Shown: positions 16,960-24,232 of the stretch, in pieces
Position numbering within the stretch: the first letter of the stretch is position 1
Layout of the letters: each line of letters begins with the position of its first letter
Source of the DNA: Chloracidobacterium sp.
Lineage (GTDB): Bacteria > Acidobacteriota > Blastocatellia > Pyrinomonadales > Pyrinomonadaceae
Assembly: GCA_016706275.1 (NCBI GenBank)
Contig: JADJJY010000001.1
Location: forward strand, 124,001-188,000
Length of the DNA: 64,000 nt
Reading direction: 5' to 3'
Made by a program: the position numbers and the translations under genes
The notes under the pieces: generated by a model
Databases searched by the model: none
What the model was told of the DNA's origin: nothing
The model's input: only the letters and a program-made list of their open reading frames with translations

Positions 16960-19764
16960 ATGTCTAAAGAGATGATTGTGAGTTGTAACGGGCGCGAAAA
17001 AAAGATCGCGATACTCGACAACGGTAAGGTTACAGAATTTTATATCGAACGCGGCGAGGAAAACTCGGGCGTCGTCGGTAATGTTTATAAGGGCCGCGTG
17101 ATGCGCGTCCTGCCCGGTATGCAGTCGGCGTTTGTCGACATCGGATTAGAGCGCGATGCGTTTTTGTATGTCTCAGACTTTTTCGACGAAGAAGAAGAGA
17201 TCGAACGCATCGTAATGGAAAAGGGCAAGAAAACCTCTGTCGAAGAAGCCACGCGTGAGGTCAACGAACGGATCGACCGCAGCCGCATCGAGCGCGAAAA
17301 GCAAATGGAATCTGTCCAGGAGCTTGCCGAACCGCTCACCGAAACGAATGGCGACAACGAACCGGACATCGACGCACCTGGTGTCGAAGCCGCTCCTGCG
17401 GCTCAAGAAGAAAAACCCGAGCGCAGCAAACGCACCCGTGGCGGACGCGGACGCAAAGACCGCGTCGAGGAACCCCAAGCAGAAACCGAGCCCGCACCGG
17501 TAATCGAGATCGATTATGACAACTCCGGCTTTGAGCGGATCGCTGATGATGATGACACCGGCGATATGTTTAAGGATGCCTATCGACAGGAAGCGATCAT
17601 TGACCGCGTCCGGGCGGTCGAGTTTGATATGGAAAGCATCGCTACAGCTGAGGTTGGCACGTTGCTCGCCGAGGTCGCGGGAGATGCCGGCGGCTTTGAA
17701 CGCATAGCCGACGAAGAAGACGAAGCACCTGCCAAGGGCAAAAAGGCAAAGTCCACGACCGCAAAGAAGCCGGCTGCAAAGGCAAAGGCTCCGGCAAAGA
17801 AGCCTGCCGCAAAAAGTAAGACTGCCAAAGGCAAAAAAGCTAAAGCTGACGAGGTTCTCGAGGATGCCGAGGCAAGCCTGAAAGCATCTGATGAAACTGC
17901 CGAAATGGCCGTCAGACGCGGTGGCCGTGGCCGTCGTCGGGGCGGCAAGCCAAAGGCAAAGGAAGCTGGAGACGATTCTGTTGAAACAATTGATGGCGAG
18001 GAATCGGCAGAAATAGCTGACACCGACACCGAAATCACCGAGGTTGCTGAAACTGTAGAAGAAGTTCCTGAAACAGATAACGAACCCGAAGCTGACTCGG
18101 AAACCGCTCCTGAAAGCAGCGATGCTGCCGAGGAAAGCTCAGACGAAGAAAAGCCCCGTCAGGACGAACGCCCCGACCGTGAGGGCCGCAGTCGCGGCGG
18201 ACGTGGTCGCGGTGGTCGCGGACGCGGCAATAAAGCTACAAACGATGAGCCGCCCGCGGACGACCAATCTGCCGAAAAGTCAGATGACGAACCGCGTTCT
18301 GACGATAGGGCATCAAATGATCGCCCGTCGCGTGACCGCTCACAGGACCGTCAGTCAAACGACCGGCCGTCGCGTGACCGTTCACAGGATCGCCCTTCGA
18401 ACGACAGACCGTCGCGTGACCGCTCACAAGACCGTCCTTCGGAAGATCGCCCATCGGGTGACCGTCCATCCGGCGATCGCCCGTCCGGTGACCGTGACCG
18501 CGGGGGCCGTGGACGTAATGATCGTGGACGTGACCGCGGGCCTCAGCCGACGATCTCAGATCTGCTAAAAGAGGGCCAGGAAATTCTCGTCCAGATCGCC
18601 AAAGAGCCCATCGCAAAGAAAGGTGCACGCATCACTTCGCACATCGCTCTACCGGGCCGATTCCTCGTGTATATGCCGACGATCGAGCATCTCGGTGTTT
18701 CGCGTAAGATCGAATCGTCGAGCGAACGCAGCCGTCTGCGGGGCATGCTCCAGCGTATCCGTCAGGATGTCGCGATCACGACGGGCGGATTTATCGTTCG
18801 CACGGCCGGCATCGGCATTTCCGAAGAAGATCTCAGGAACGACGCCAAATTCCTCGTCCGCACATGGGCCGATGCCAAAAAGGATTCCGAAAAACGTAAA
18901 TCACCCGCGATCGTCCATCAGGACCTCGATCTGGTCCAGCGTTTGCTCCGCGATCAACTTTCCGAAGACTTTACCGCTATCCGCGTCGACAGCGAAGAGG
19001 AATATCTTCGCACCGTCGAGTTTATGAACCGCATGGCGCCCAAGATGGTCAACCGCGTCAAACTCTACACCCGCGACGAGCCGATCCTCGAAGCGTTTGG
19101 CGTTCAAGAGGAGATCGACAAGGCTCTGAAACCACGCGTTTGGTTGAAATCCGGCGGCTATCTCGTGCTCAATCAGACCGAGGCTCTCGTTGCGATCGAC
19201 GTCAATACCGGCAAATTCGTCGGCAAAGGCAACGCCCGTCTCGAGGACACGATCACCCGCACCAATATGGAAGCGGTCGATGAGATCGCCCGTCAGATTC
19301 GCTTGCGCGACCTCGGCGGCATCATCGTGCTCGACCTGATCGACATGGAAGACCGCCGCAACCGGCACAAGGTCTCACAGGCTCTGCAAGAGGCTCTGTC
19401 GCATGACAAATCGCCGACCAAGGTGCTGTCGTTCAACGATTTTGGCCTGATCATCATGACCCGCAAACGCGTCAAACAGTCGCTCGAACGCACAATGTGC
19501 GCCCCGTGCGAATACTGCGAAGGCGCCGGCTGGGTCAAATCGCCGGTCACTATTTGCTACGAGATCCTCTCCGAGGCTCGACGCCTGTCCAAACAGGTCG
19601 ATGATGTCCGGCACACGACGATCCGCGTTCACCCCGAGGTTTCCAAAGCCCTCCGCACCACCGAACGCGAAGTGCTCGAAGAGATCGAGGCTCACCTCGG
19701 CAACGTCGATGTCACCGCCGACAAGCATATCCACCAGGCACAGTTCGACTTTGCCTTTATTTAA
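16960..19764 (+). CDS. rng: Ribonuclease E/G with a large disordered insertion inside the S1 domain
   Basis: 934 residues. The first half of the S1 domain (GNVYKGRVMRVLPGMQSAF, to about residue 75) resumes at ISDLLKEGQEILVQI (residue 532). Between them lie about 455 low-complexity residues: acidic runs, a Lys/Ala/Pro histone-like tract, RGG/RGRG boxes, and repeats of the form DRPSRDRSQ near residues 450-525. The core is complete: AIDVNTGKF (Asp747), VLDLID (Asp792) and the zinc-link pair CAPC (847-850). It cuts single-stranded 5'-monophosphorylated RNA in decay and rRNA processing. E. coli RNase E carries its disordered scaffold at the C-terminus; here it interrupts S1. It could equally be named rne. 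Confidence 0.92.
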   Translation: MSKEMIVSCNGREKKIAILDNGKVTEFYIERGEENSGVVGNVYKGRVMRVLPGMQSAFVDIGLERDAFLYVSDFFDEEEEIERIVMEKGKKTSVEEATREVNERIDRSRIEREKQMESVQELAEPLTETNGDNEPDIDAPGVEAAPAAQEEKPERSKRTRGGRGRKDRVEEPQAETEPAPVIEIDYDNSGFERIADDDDTGDMFKDAYRQEAIIDRVRAVEFDMESIATAEVGTLLAEVAGDAGGFERIADEEDEAPAKGKKAKSTTAKKPAAKAKAPAKKPAAKSKTAKGKKAKADEVLEDAEASLKASDETAEMAVRRGGRGRRRGGKPKAKEAGDDSVETIDGEESAEIADTDTEITEVAETVEEVPETDNEPEADSETAPESSDAAEESSDEEKPRQDERPDREGRSRGGRGRGGRGRGNKATNDEPPADDQSAEKSDDEPRSDDRASNDRPSRDRSQDRQSNDRPSRDRSQDRPSNDRPSRDRSQDRPSEDRPSGDRPSGDRPSGDRDRGGRGRNDRGRDRGPQPTISDLLKEGQEILVQIAKEPIAKKGARITSHIALPGRFLVYMPTIEHLGVSRKIESSSERSRLRGMLQRIRQDVAITTGGFIVRTAGIGISEEDLRNDAKFLVRTWADAKKDSEKRKSPAIVHQDLDLVQRLLRDQLSEDFTAIRVDSEEEYLRTVEFMNRMAPKMVNRVKLYTRDEPILEAFGVQEEIDKALKPRVWLKSGGYLVLNQTEALVAIDVNTGKFVGKGNARLEDTITRTNMEAVDEIARQIRLRDLGGIIVLDLIDMEDRRNRHKVSQALQEALSHDKSPTKVLSFNDFGLIIMTRKRVKQSLERTMCAPCEYCEGAGWVKSPVTICYEILSEARRLSKQVDDVRHTTIRVHPEVSKALRTTEREVLEEIEAHLGNVDVTADKHIHQAQFDFAFI

Positions 19765-19791
19765 TAGTGAACAGTGAATAGTTGAGGAATT

Positions 19792-19815
19792 GGCGGCCAC
19801 ATGGCCGCCTTTTTT
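19792..19815 (+). terminator. Rho-independent terminator of the RNase E/G gene
   Basis: A perfect 8-bp stem GGCGGCCA/TGGCCGCC with a two-base loop is followed directly by six T residues. It lies 28 bases after the stop codon and just ahead of the toxin-antitoxin promoter. Confidence 0.9.
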
Positions 19816-19830
19816 CCCCTTATAAATAAG

Positions 19831-19859
19831 TTGACAACTATCCTAGTTGATAGTATAGT
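19831..19859 (+). promoter_or_regulatory. Toxin-antitoxin promoter with an operator filling the spacer
   Basis: TTGACA (19831-19836), a 17-base spacer and TATAGT (19854-19859) form a near-consensus promoter. An inverted repeat ACTATC-N6-GATAGT occupies 19837-19854, essentially the whole spacer. This is the expected layout for autorepression by the antitoxin alone or with toxin. The toxin ATG lies seven bases after the -10, so the mRNA would be leaderless or nearly so. Confidence 0.8.
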
Positions 19860-19866
19860 CTAAACG

Positions 19867-20223
19867 ATGGGTTCCGAGCTTGTTCATTTTGTTGAATCAC
19901 CGGGCTTTACAAGACGGATCGATAAACTCGCTTCGTTAGATGTGCTTTTTTCATTACAAAACGAGTTGGTCCGGGATCCTGAACTCGGCGATCTAATGCA
20001 GGGATGCGCCGGAGCACGGAAGGCACGTGTTGGCGATAGGACCACTGCAAGAGGTAAGAGCGGCGGTTTTAGGTACGTTTACGTTTATATAGAGATCGCG
20101 GGAACGATATATCTGATCCATTTTTTTGGCAAGAACGAAAAGGCAAACCTTTCAAAGGCAGAACGAAACGAGCTTGCGAAGTTGGTCAAGATATTAAAGG
20201 GGCTGTATGGCGAAAAAAACTGA
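19867..20223 (+). CDS. RelE/HigB-like toxin of a type II toxin-antitoxin pair
   Basis: 118 residues, the usual size of this group. The motif GARKARVGDRTTARGKSGGF followed by RYVYVYIEIAGTIYLIHFF and KANLSKAERNEL matches RelE/ParE-superfamily toxins with the HigB/NadS-partner layout. Family members usually cleave mRNA on the ribosome. The toxin gene comes first and overlaps the antitoxin gene by 17 bases, as in higBA-type operons. Confidence 0.85.
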   Translation: MGSELVHFVESPGFTRRIDKLASLDVLFSLQNELVRDPELGDLMQGCAGARKARVGDRTTARGKSGGFRYVYVYIEIAGTIYLIHFFGKNEKANLSKAERNELAKLVKILKGLYGEKN

Positions 20224-20527
20224 AAAGATGAATGAGTTTTTCGAAGACCTTAAAGCTGGTCTTCAATCGGCTATCGAACACGCCGAGGGCAAGCGGACGG
20301 ATATGCGGACCACAACTCTCCCGCGTCCTCCTAAGGAACTGTCGGCTAAAGAGATCGTAAAGGTGCGTAAACAACTCAACGTCTCTCAGGCGCTGTTCGC
20401 GAGATATCTCAATATCTCACCCAAAACAGTCCAGTCATGGGAACAAGGGCACGGAAAACCAAACGGCGCAAGCCTAAAGCTGCTGTCGATCGCAATGAAA
20501 AACCCCAAGATATTTCTCGAAGCATAG
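20207..20527 (+). CDS. Helix-turn-helix antitoxin (HigA/NadS-like)
   Basis: 106 residues. The N-terminal half, probably the toxin-binding part, is charged and helical. The C-terminal Xre-type helix-turn-helix is clear: VRKQLNVSQALFARYLNISP followed by KTVQSWEQG. The protein would bind the palindrome between the -35 and -10 boxes upstream of the toxin gene and repress the operon. Start codon 20207 lies within the toxin gene, which suggests coupled translation. Confidence 0.87.
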   Translation: MAKKTEKMNEFFEDLKAGLQSAIEHAEGKRTDMRTTTLPRPPKELSAKEIVKVRKQLNVSQALFARYLNISPKTVQSWEQGHGKPNGASLKLLSIAMKNPKIFLEA

Positions 20528-20567
20528 GATTAGGAGGATCGCAGACTGACCCCATTCGTCTGTGGCT

Positions 20568-20628
20568 CTCCTCCTGCCCGAGGAGGAGTGGCAGTCCCGA
20601 CATCCTTTATCGGGACTGACGAGGTGGT
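20568..20628 (-). repeat. Two-hairpin palindromic element, inverted copy
   Basis: Read on the - strand this is ACCACCTCGT, a 9-bp hairpin CAGTCCCGA/TCGGGACTG, then a second hairpin CTCCTCCT...AGGAGGAG. The order and spacing match the elements at 25113-25162 and 42810-42863, although the inner hairpin sequence differs. Confidence 0.6.
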
Positions 20629-20775
20629 GGGAGCGCCGGCACCGAGTCATTTCTCAAACCCGAGCTCAACCACAACGGCATCCTGATACTCGACCTCAAC
20701 GAAACCATCCGCGTAACCCGAGGCCGCAACCCCGGCCACGGCTGGAAACCCGACCCGCGTGAAAAGTTTGATTAA
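20620..20775 (+). pseudogene. Possible remnant of a gene 3' end
   Basis: A frame free of stops runs from 20620 to TAA 20773-20775 and encodes a plausible protein tail (NHNGILILDLNETIRVT ... GWKPDPREKFD). It has no start codon or ribosome-binding site and begins inside the palindromic repeat. It may be the left-over end of a gene removed by recombination. The rest of the 369-base gap shows only the repeat and a small CAGAC/GTCTG hairpin near 20542. I do not recognise the fragment. Confidence 0.3.
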
Positions 20776-20896
20776 CCATCTAAACCGTACGGATTTCCCA
20801 TGGAACGAGACCGGCCTCACATTTGGTACCAATCGCGGTCGCGGGCGAAGTCGCATTTATGTACGATATATAGAATCGTGAGCCGAACCGACCCAC

Positions 20897-21622
20897 TTAT
20901 TTATACTTGATCGTGAAAAGTTCAGGATGACCTGACATTTGTCTGAGGCCTTCTAGAAAATAAAAGCAGGCCGACGCAAAAGCATCTGCTCCCGAATCAA
21001 TGAGAGAAATGACGTGTTCGACGGTATCATCAGGTCGATGATCCGGTTGAGCCGCTTTTGCGAATACGAAGTTCCATTCAAGCTCATCAGCGAAGTCGAA
21101 GTAAATCGAGTCTACTTTTTCGGATTCAACCGAAAGATAATTGTACTTACCAAGCTCGATTGTAGTTAGAGCTTCTTTTGTCGATTTGTCATCTGAGTCT
21201 AGATGGAACGCAACGTTATTTCTCATAAGTTGCAGGACCTTTCTGTCATTTTTATACGAAGGGCCTATAAGCTCCATACACATCGAGAAAGAGCCCTTAC
21301 TCGCGTATTTTAAGGATAGGCTTTCCAATAAAAGGAATCCCTCATACAGGTATCCCCCTGTAACCAAAGTCGACCGAAGTAACTGACGTTTCGCCACACT
21401 TGAAGTCTGTCCCATATAGTCGTGGGTTACACGCCTCGAAAAATTGACTGCGTTCATTGCACGCCCAACCTTCAAACTGGTAAGGAAGTGCGGATCATCA
21501 CGTAAAATGTTTAATGCATTAGCGCGCAATTCTACATACATGGGATACTTCGCTTCCGGAAGACGCTTCTTACGCCGCGTGGCTGCAACCTTTTTAGATC
21601 TTTTACTTCGAGAGACGGGCAT
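20897..21622 (-). CDS. Hypothetical protein with a HEPN-like RNxxxxH motif
   Basis: 241 residues with a basic N-terminus (MPVSRSKRSKKVAATRRKKR), then a mainly helical body. The segment LMRNNVAFHLD at about residue 132 fits the R-X4-6-H signature seen in HEPN-type domains, which are RNases or nucleotide-binding modules in many defence and toxin systems. The base composition is more AT-rich than in flanking core genes. GGAG lies 13 bases before the start. The motif match is weak evidence, and I would not assign a function. Confidence 0.6.
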   Translation of the reverse strand: MPVSRSKRSKKVAATRRKKRLPEAKYPMYVELRANALNILRDDPHFLTSLKVGRAMNAVNFSRRVTHDYMGQTSSVAKRQLLRSTLVTGGYLYEGFLLLESLSLKYASKGSFSMCMELIGPSYKNDRKVLQLMRNNVAFHLDSDDKSTKEALTTIELGKYNYLSVESEKVDSIYFDFADELEWNFVFAKAAQPDHRPDDTVEHVISLIDSGADAFASACFYFLEGLRQMSGHPELFTIKYK

Positions 21623-21674
21623 GTTTAATCATTGTCTCCATCGTTGAAAATGTATCAACCCTTAACGGAGAATC

Positions 21675-21745
21675 GGGGTCAGGCCTGCGATATTGCGATT
21701 TTTTGAATTTCGGTAGAGAATTGCAGAATCGCGGGGTCTGACCCC
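21675..21745. repeat. Long imperfect intergenic palindrome
   Basis: GGGGTCAG at the left end pairs perfectly with CTGACCCC at the right end. Inside, TGCGATATTGC pairs imperfectly with GCAGAATCGCG. It lies between two - strand genes and may act as a terminator or REP-like element. Confidence 0.6.
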
Positions 21746-21805
21746 AATCCTTTTCCAATCCCATTTTTGCTACCAAGTCGGTCGCAACCTGAACTCCTGC
21801 TACCA

Positions 21806-22870
21806 TTAGAAGCAACTGCGGCCAGCTCCTCGGCCTACACAAATCTTTCCCGTGCCGTAGTTCATGTAGAATCCCGTTCCCGCATTATACGTCCATGGAT
21901 TCATGTTCTTGTCTAAACCATTCATTGAGCCATCTTGCCGAATTGTTGTCTTCCAAATTGAACCAGTGCGGGCATTCATTCCGTTAACAACTGTCGAACC
22001 ATCGTATTGACGTGTCCACGTGTAATTGTTACCGCTAGTTGCATCGAATGTTGAACCAGAACGATACTGCACCGAAGGTGGTTGAGAAAAATACGGGCTA
22101 AATAGTAAGTACGGATCGGTAGCGATAGGGGCCTGCCGTGACCTATCCACTACGATTGAGTCGAATCGACGGGTAATTGGCTCGGATGTGGTGGCTCGAA
22201 TGCATCTACCTGCCTGAAATATGAACCCGTCTTCACAGATAATTATATCGCCAAAATACCTACCATTGGCCATTAATGGAAGGACGTCACAACTGCCGTC
22301 GACCCTTCTATATCCGTCGTCACACACGAGCAGCGAGCCGAGGTAGCGACCGTTGGTGACTGAAGGCAAACTTTCACAACTACCAGAAACCCTTCGATAT
22401 CCGTCGTCACACACAAGCAGCGAGCCGAGGTAGCGACCGTTGGTGACTGAAGGCAAACTTTCACAACTACCAGAAACCCTTCGATATCCGTCGTCACACA
22501 CAAGCAGTGAGCCGAGGTAACGCCCGTTAATGACCGACGGTAAAACCTCACATCTGCCGCCGACATTTCTGTATCCGTCGTCACACACAAGCAACGAGCC
22601 TAGGTAGCGACCATTAGTGACCGACGGTAAAACCTCACATCTGCCGCCGACATTTCTGTATCCGTCGTCACACACAAGCAACGAGCCTAGGTAGCGACCA
22701 TTAGTGACCGACGGTAAAACCTCGCATCTGCCGCCGACATTTTTGTATCCGTCGTCGCACACAAGCAATGAGCCCAGATAGCGACCATTCTCAACGGGAC
22801 GATCTTGGCAAATTCCGGGTAAGGCAAAGCCGCTTATGATCACCACCGTTAACAGGAAAATACTTTTCAT
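21806..22870 (-). CDS. Secreted Cys-rich tandem-repeat protein
   Basis: Start 22870 is set by GGAGG seven bases upstream and a signal peptide (MKSIFLLTVVIISGFALPGI). The 354-residue product carries seven consecutive 29-residue units over residues 28-230. Each has the pattern NGRYLGSLLVCDDGYxxVxG followed by RC or SC, giving two cysteines per unit. Six are nearly identical and the seventh is diverged. A Ser/Thr/Tyr-rich C-terminal domain follows (SGNNYTWTRQYDGSTVVNG), ending with two more cysteines. It is probably exported and disulfide-bonded. The repeat resembles EGF-like or sushi-like mini-modules only in cysteine spacing; no family is certain. Confidence 0.75.
   Translation of the reverse strand: MKSIFLLTVVIISGFALPGICQDRPVENGRYLGSLLVCDDGYKNVGGRCEVLPSVTNGRYLGSLLVCDDGYRNVGGRCEVLPSVTNGRYLGSLLVCDDGYRNVGGRCEVLPSVINGRYLGSLLVCDDGYRRVSGSCESLPSVTNGRYLGSLLVCDDGYRRVSGSCESLPSVTNGRYLGSLLVCDDGYRRVDGSCDVLPLMANGRYFGDIIICEDGFIFQAGRCIRATTSEPITRRFDSIVVDRSRQAPIATDPYLLFSPYFSQPPSVQYRSGSTFDATSGNNYTWTRQYDGSTVVNGMNARTGSIWKTTIRQDGSMNGLDKNMNPWTYNAGTGFYMNYGTGKICVGRGAGRSCF
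22181..22789 (-). repeat. Seven tandem 87-bp coding repeats
   Basis: The 87-bp unit encodes 29 residues. Six units (22268-22789) are close to identical at DNA level and fall into two subtypes, ending VGGRCEVLPSV or VSGSCESLPSV; the seventh is divergent. Blocks of neighbouring units share the same subtype, which is what recent local duplication produces. Confidence 0.9.
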
Positions 22871-22947
22871 TGCACGCCTCCGATAGACCCGACCGCCAAT
22901 TTTTCTTTGCCGCAATTTAGCATTAAATTAGTTGGCTTTGCAAGAGG

Positions 22948-22975
22948 AAAGACCTCGTCTGGTGACGAGGCCTTT
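22948..22975 (-). terminator. Terminator of the small Trp-rich gene
   Basis: CCTCGTC/GACGAGG with a four-base loop, extended by AAAG/CTTT across one mismatch. Read on the - strand it ends in TCTTTCCTC. It lies 16 bases after the stop of the 59-residue gene and before the tandem-repeat gene. Confidence 0.6.
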
Positions 22976-22990
22976 ACCGTTTCAGCCGGA

Positions 22991-23170
22991 TTACTTACGC
23001 CAATGTCCCAGTACCCATTCCCATTGACGTCGCTCATAATCATAACGCCAATGGGCTTTAACCCATTCGTTCTTGCCCAAGGGCCGAATTGTCTTCATAT
23101 TCTGAAGCCGGTCCAATGGCTTGGGTGGTTTGGGTGGGTGAATTTTCTTCAATTTCCATGGGTTCATCAT
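22991..23170 (-). CDS. Small tryptophan-rich protein with a YXWGXW-like motif
   Basis: A 59-residue gene starting ATG at 23170, with GAGGAG about ten bases upstream, and ending TAA at 22991. The N-terminus is basic and Pro-rich (KKIHPPKPPKPLDRL). The C-terminus reads EWVKAHWRYDYERRQWEWVL then GHWRK, resembling the aromatic W-x-x-GHW units of YXWGXW-repeat proteins, which are often exported. No signal peptide is visible. The strong ribosome-binding site, terminator and patterned C-terminus make a real gene likely. Function unknown. Confidence 0.65.
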   Translation of the reverse strand: MMNPWKLKKIHPPKPPKPLDRLQNMKTIRPLGKNEWVKAHWRYDYERRQWEWVLGHWRK

Positions 23171-23278
23171 ATTATTTAATCTCCTCTAGTTTCTTTACGG
23201 CGACAAAACCGCTAGACAGAACCCCAGAAACAGTGCTAATTTATAGCTGGAGTTGTTTTTTGAATTCCATCTAGTGAG

Positions 23279-23364
23279 TACCGGGAGCGGGGTTCGAACC
23301 CGCAATCCTTGCGACAGGCCACGGTTTTCAAGACCGCTGCGTATACCAATTCCGCCACCCCGGC
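23279..23364 (-). tRNA. tRNA with UGA anticodon (Ser), Leu-like body
   Basis: An 86-base class II cloverleaf. Acceptor GCCGGGG pairs with TCCCGGT (G-U at both ends), the D stem is GCG/CGC, and the anticodon stem GCGGT/ACCGT has loop CTTGAAA, giving anticodon UGA (complement of 23328-23330). The variable arm is CCT/AGG, and the T arm is GCGGG-TTCGAAC-CCCGC. CCA is not encoded. The anticodon reads serine UCA, but the D loop and discriminator A73 resemble tRNA-Leu rather than typical bacterial tRNA-Ser with G73. Confidence 0.88.
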
Positions 23365-23419
23365 TTAAGTTAACAGGTGCCTACTGTCGTTACCGCGACG
23401 TGGGCACTTGTTGTCTGCG

Positions 23420-24019
23420 TCATGCATCCCCTCCTTCGAGATAATTTAGCCCTTCGGCTGTCAAATAATAAAGTCCATCCTCCCGCTGTTCTGCACGACC
23501 TGCCTGCTTGAAACGGCTGATTGTGTTGTGTACGTATGCAGGCGTGATCTGTTTACCTCCTTCGATGTCGCGGGCGACCTGCAACAAACTCCTTGCGTTG
23601 ACTCCGCGACCCGCCGAGTTTTCGCTAGCCCATAATTCAACAATGAACCTGGTCTTGTTGAATGTAGGTGTCGGCTCTGGGGTCGGGAATCGCACCGATT
23701 CGTGATCCTCGACCGAACGAGTATTTTGAGCGACAGGGCGACCGTGTCCGATGTCGATTCTGCGTTGGGCTTGTACTCTTAGCCGAATATCGTCAGGTTC
23801 CGCCAAATCCCTTCGGCGAACGATTTCTCGAAACTCTGAGAGTGCAGCAGTATCCCGTTCGACCTCGATTTCTGCTTCGAGGAATCGGCGTAAGTTGACG
23901 AACCGATTACGCACGGAGTCGAATGCTCCCTGTGCCTTTTCAAGATTCGCCTGCTCTTCGTCAACCTGAGTCCTCAATTCCTTTAATCGTTCTAAATTCG
24001 ACCGTAAATAATCTTTCAT
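23420..24019 (-). CDS. Hypothetical protein: N-terminal coiled coil, C-terminal winged-helix-like region
   Basis: 199 residues. Residues 1-75 form an amphipathic coiled coil (LERLKELRTQVDEEQANLEK). After a Pro-rich linker near residue 110, the C-terminal 80 residues (ITPAYVHNTISRFKQAGRAE, then LYYLTAEGLNYL) look like a winged helix-turn-helix with a beta wing. A DNA-binding or HTH-containing regulatory protein is plausible. Its ATG lies about 12 bases after a putative -10 box with no Shine-Dalgarno sequence. The family is not recognised. Confidence 0.62.
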   Translation of the reverse strand: MKDYLRSNLERLKELRTQVDEEQANLEKAQGAFDSVRNRFVNLRRFLEAEIEVERDTAALSEFREIVRRRDLAEPDDIRLRVQAQRRIDIGHGRPVAQNTRSVEDHESVRFPTPEPTPTFNKTRFIVELWASENSAGRGVNARSLLQVARDIEGGKQITPAYVHNTISRFKQAGRAEQREDGLYYLTAEGLNYLEGGDA

Positions 24020-24030
24020 AGTAATAAGAG

Positions 24031-24058
24031 AGTATCATAAGATGGTATCATTTGTCAA
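24031..24058 (-). promoter_or_regulatory. Promoter with direct repeats for the coiled-coil/HTH gene
   Basis: On the - strand, TTGACA (24053-24058), a 16-base spacer and GATACT (24031-24036). Two direct copies of ATGATAC, 13 bases apart, overlap the spacer and -10 region and could be an operator. The start codon at 24019 implies a leader of only a few bases. Confidence 0.5.
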
Positions 24059-24066
24059 TAGTAAAT

Positions 24067-24098
24067 CTATCCACCTATCTATCCATCCACCTATCCAT
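24067..24098. repeat. Short degenerate CTATCCAC/CTAT microsatellite
   Basis: About 32 bases built from CTATCCAC, CTAT and CCAT units in succession, directly upstream of the -35 box of the coiled-coil/HTH gene. Length changes here could alter promoter context. Confidence 0.6.
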
Positions 24099-24122
24099 TA
24101 TACATCTTGTATCATCCAATGC

Positions 24123-24155
24123 AAGGAGGCCTCGTCAAAATGACGAGGCCTCCTT
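24123..24155. terminator. Perfect 15-bp bidirectional hairpin
   Basis: AAGGAGGCCTCGTCA and TGACGAGGCCTCCTT pair perfectly across an AAA loop. It lies 78 bases after the stop of the LolA-like gene and upstream of the next - strand gene. The flanking T run is short, so termination efficiency is uncertain. Confidence 0.6.
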
Positions 24156-24232
24156 CGCGAGCACGTAAAAATATCAGTTTCAAAAATATCGGGGTTAGGT
24201 TTGCGATTCTGCGGCGGCGGGTCAAACTGCCG

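Noticed and set aside
17580..18038. 152-residue frame opposite the RNase E insertion
   Set aside because: A Ser/Ala/Phe-rich shadow of the acidic and Lys/Ala/Pro coding tract, with no start signal.
21603..21842. 79-residue frame spanning the palindrome between two - strand genes
   Set aside because: It overlaps both neighbouring genes and crosses the long palindrome; composition is not protein-like.
22310..22780. Possible CRISPR array because of regular repeats
   Set aside because: The repeats are contiguous 87-bp coding units without unique spacers, in frame within a secreted protein gene.
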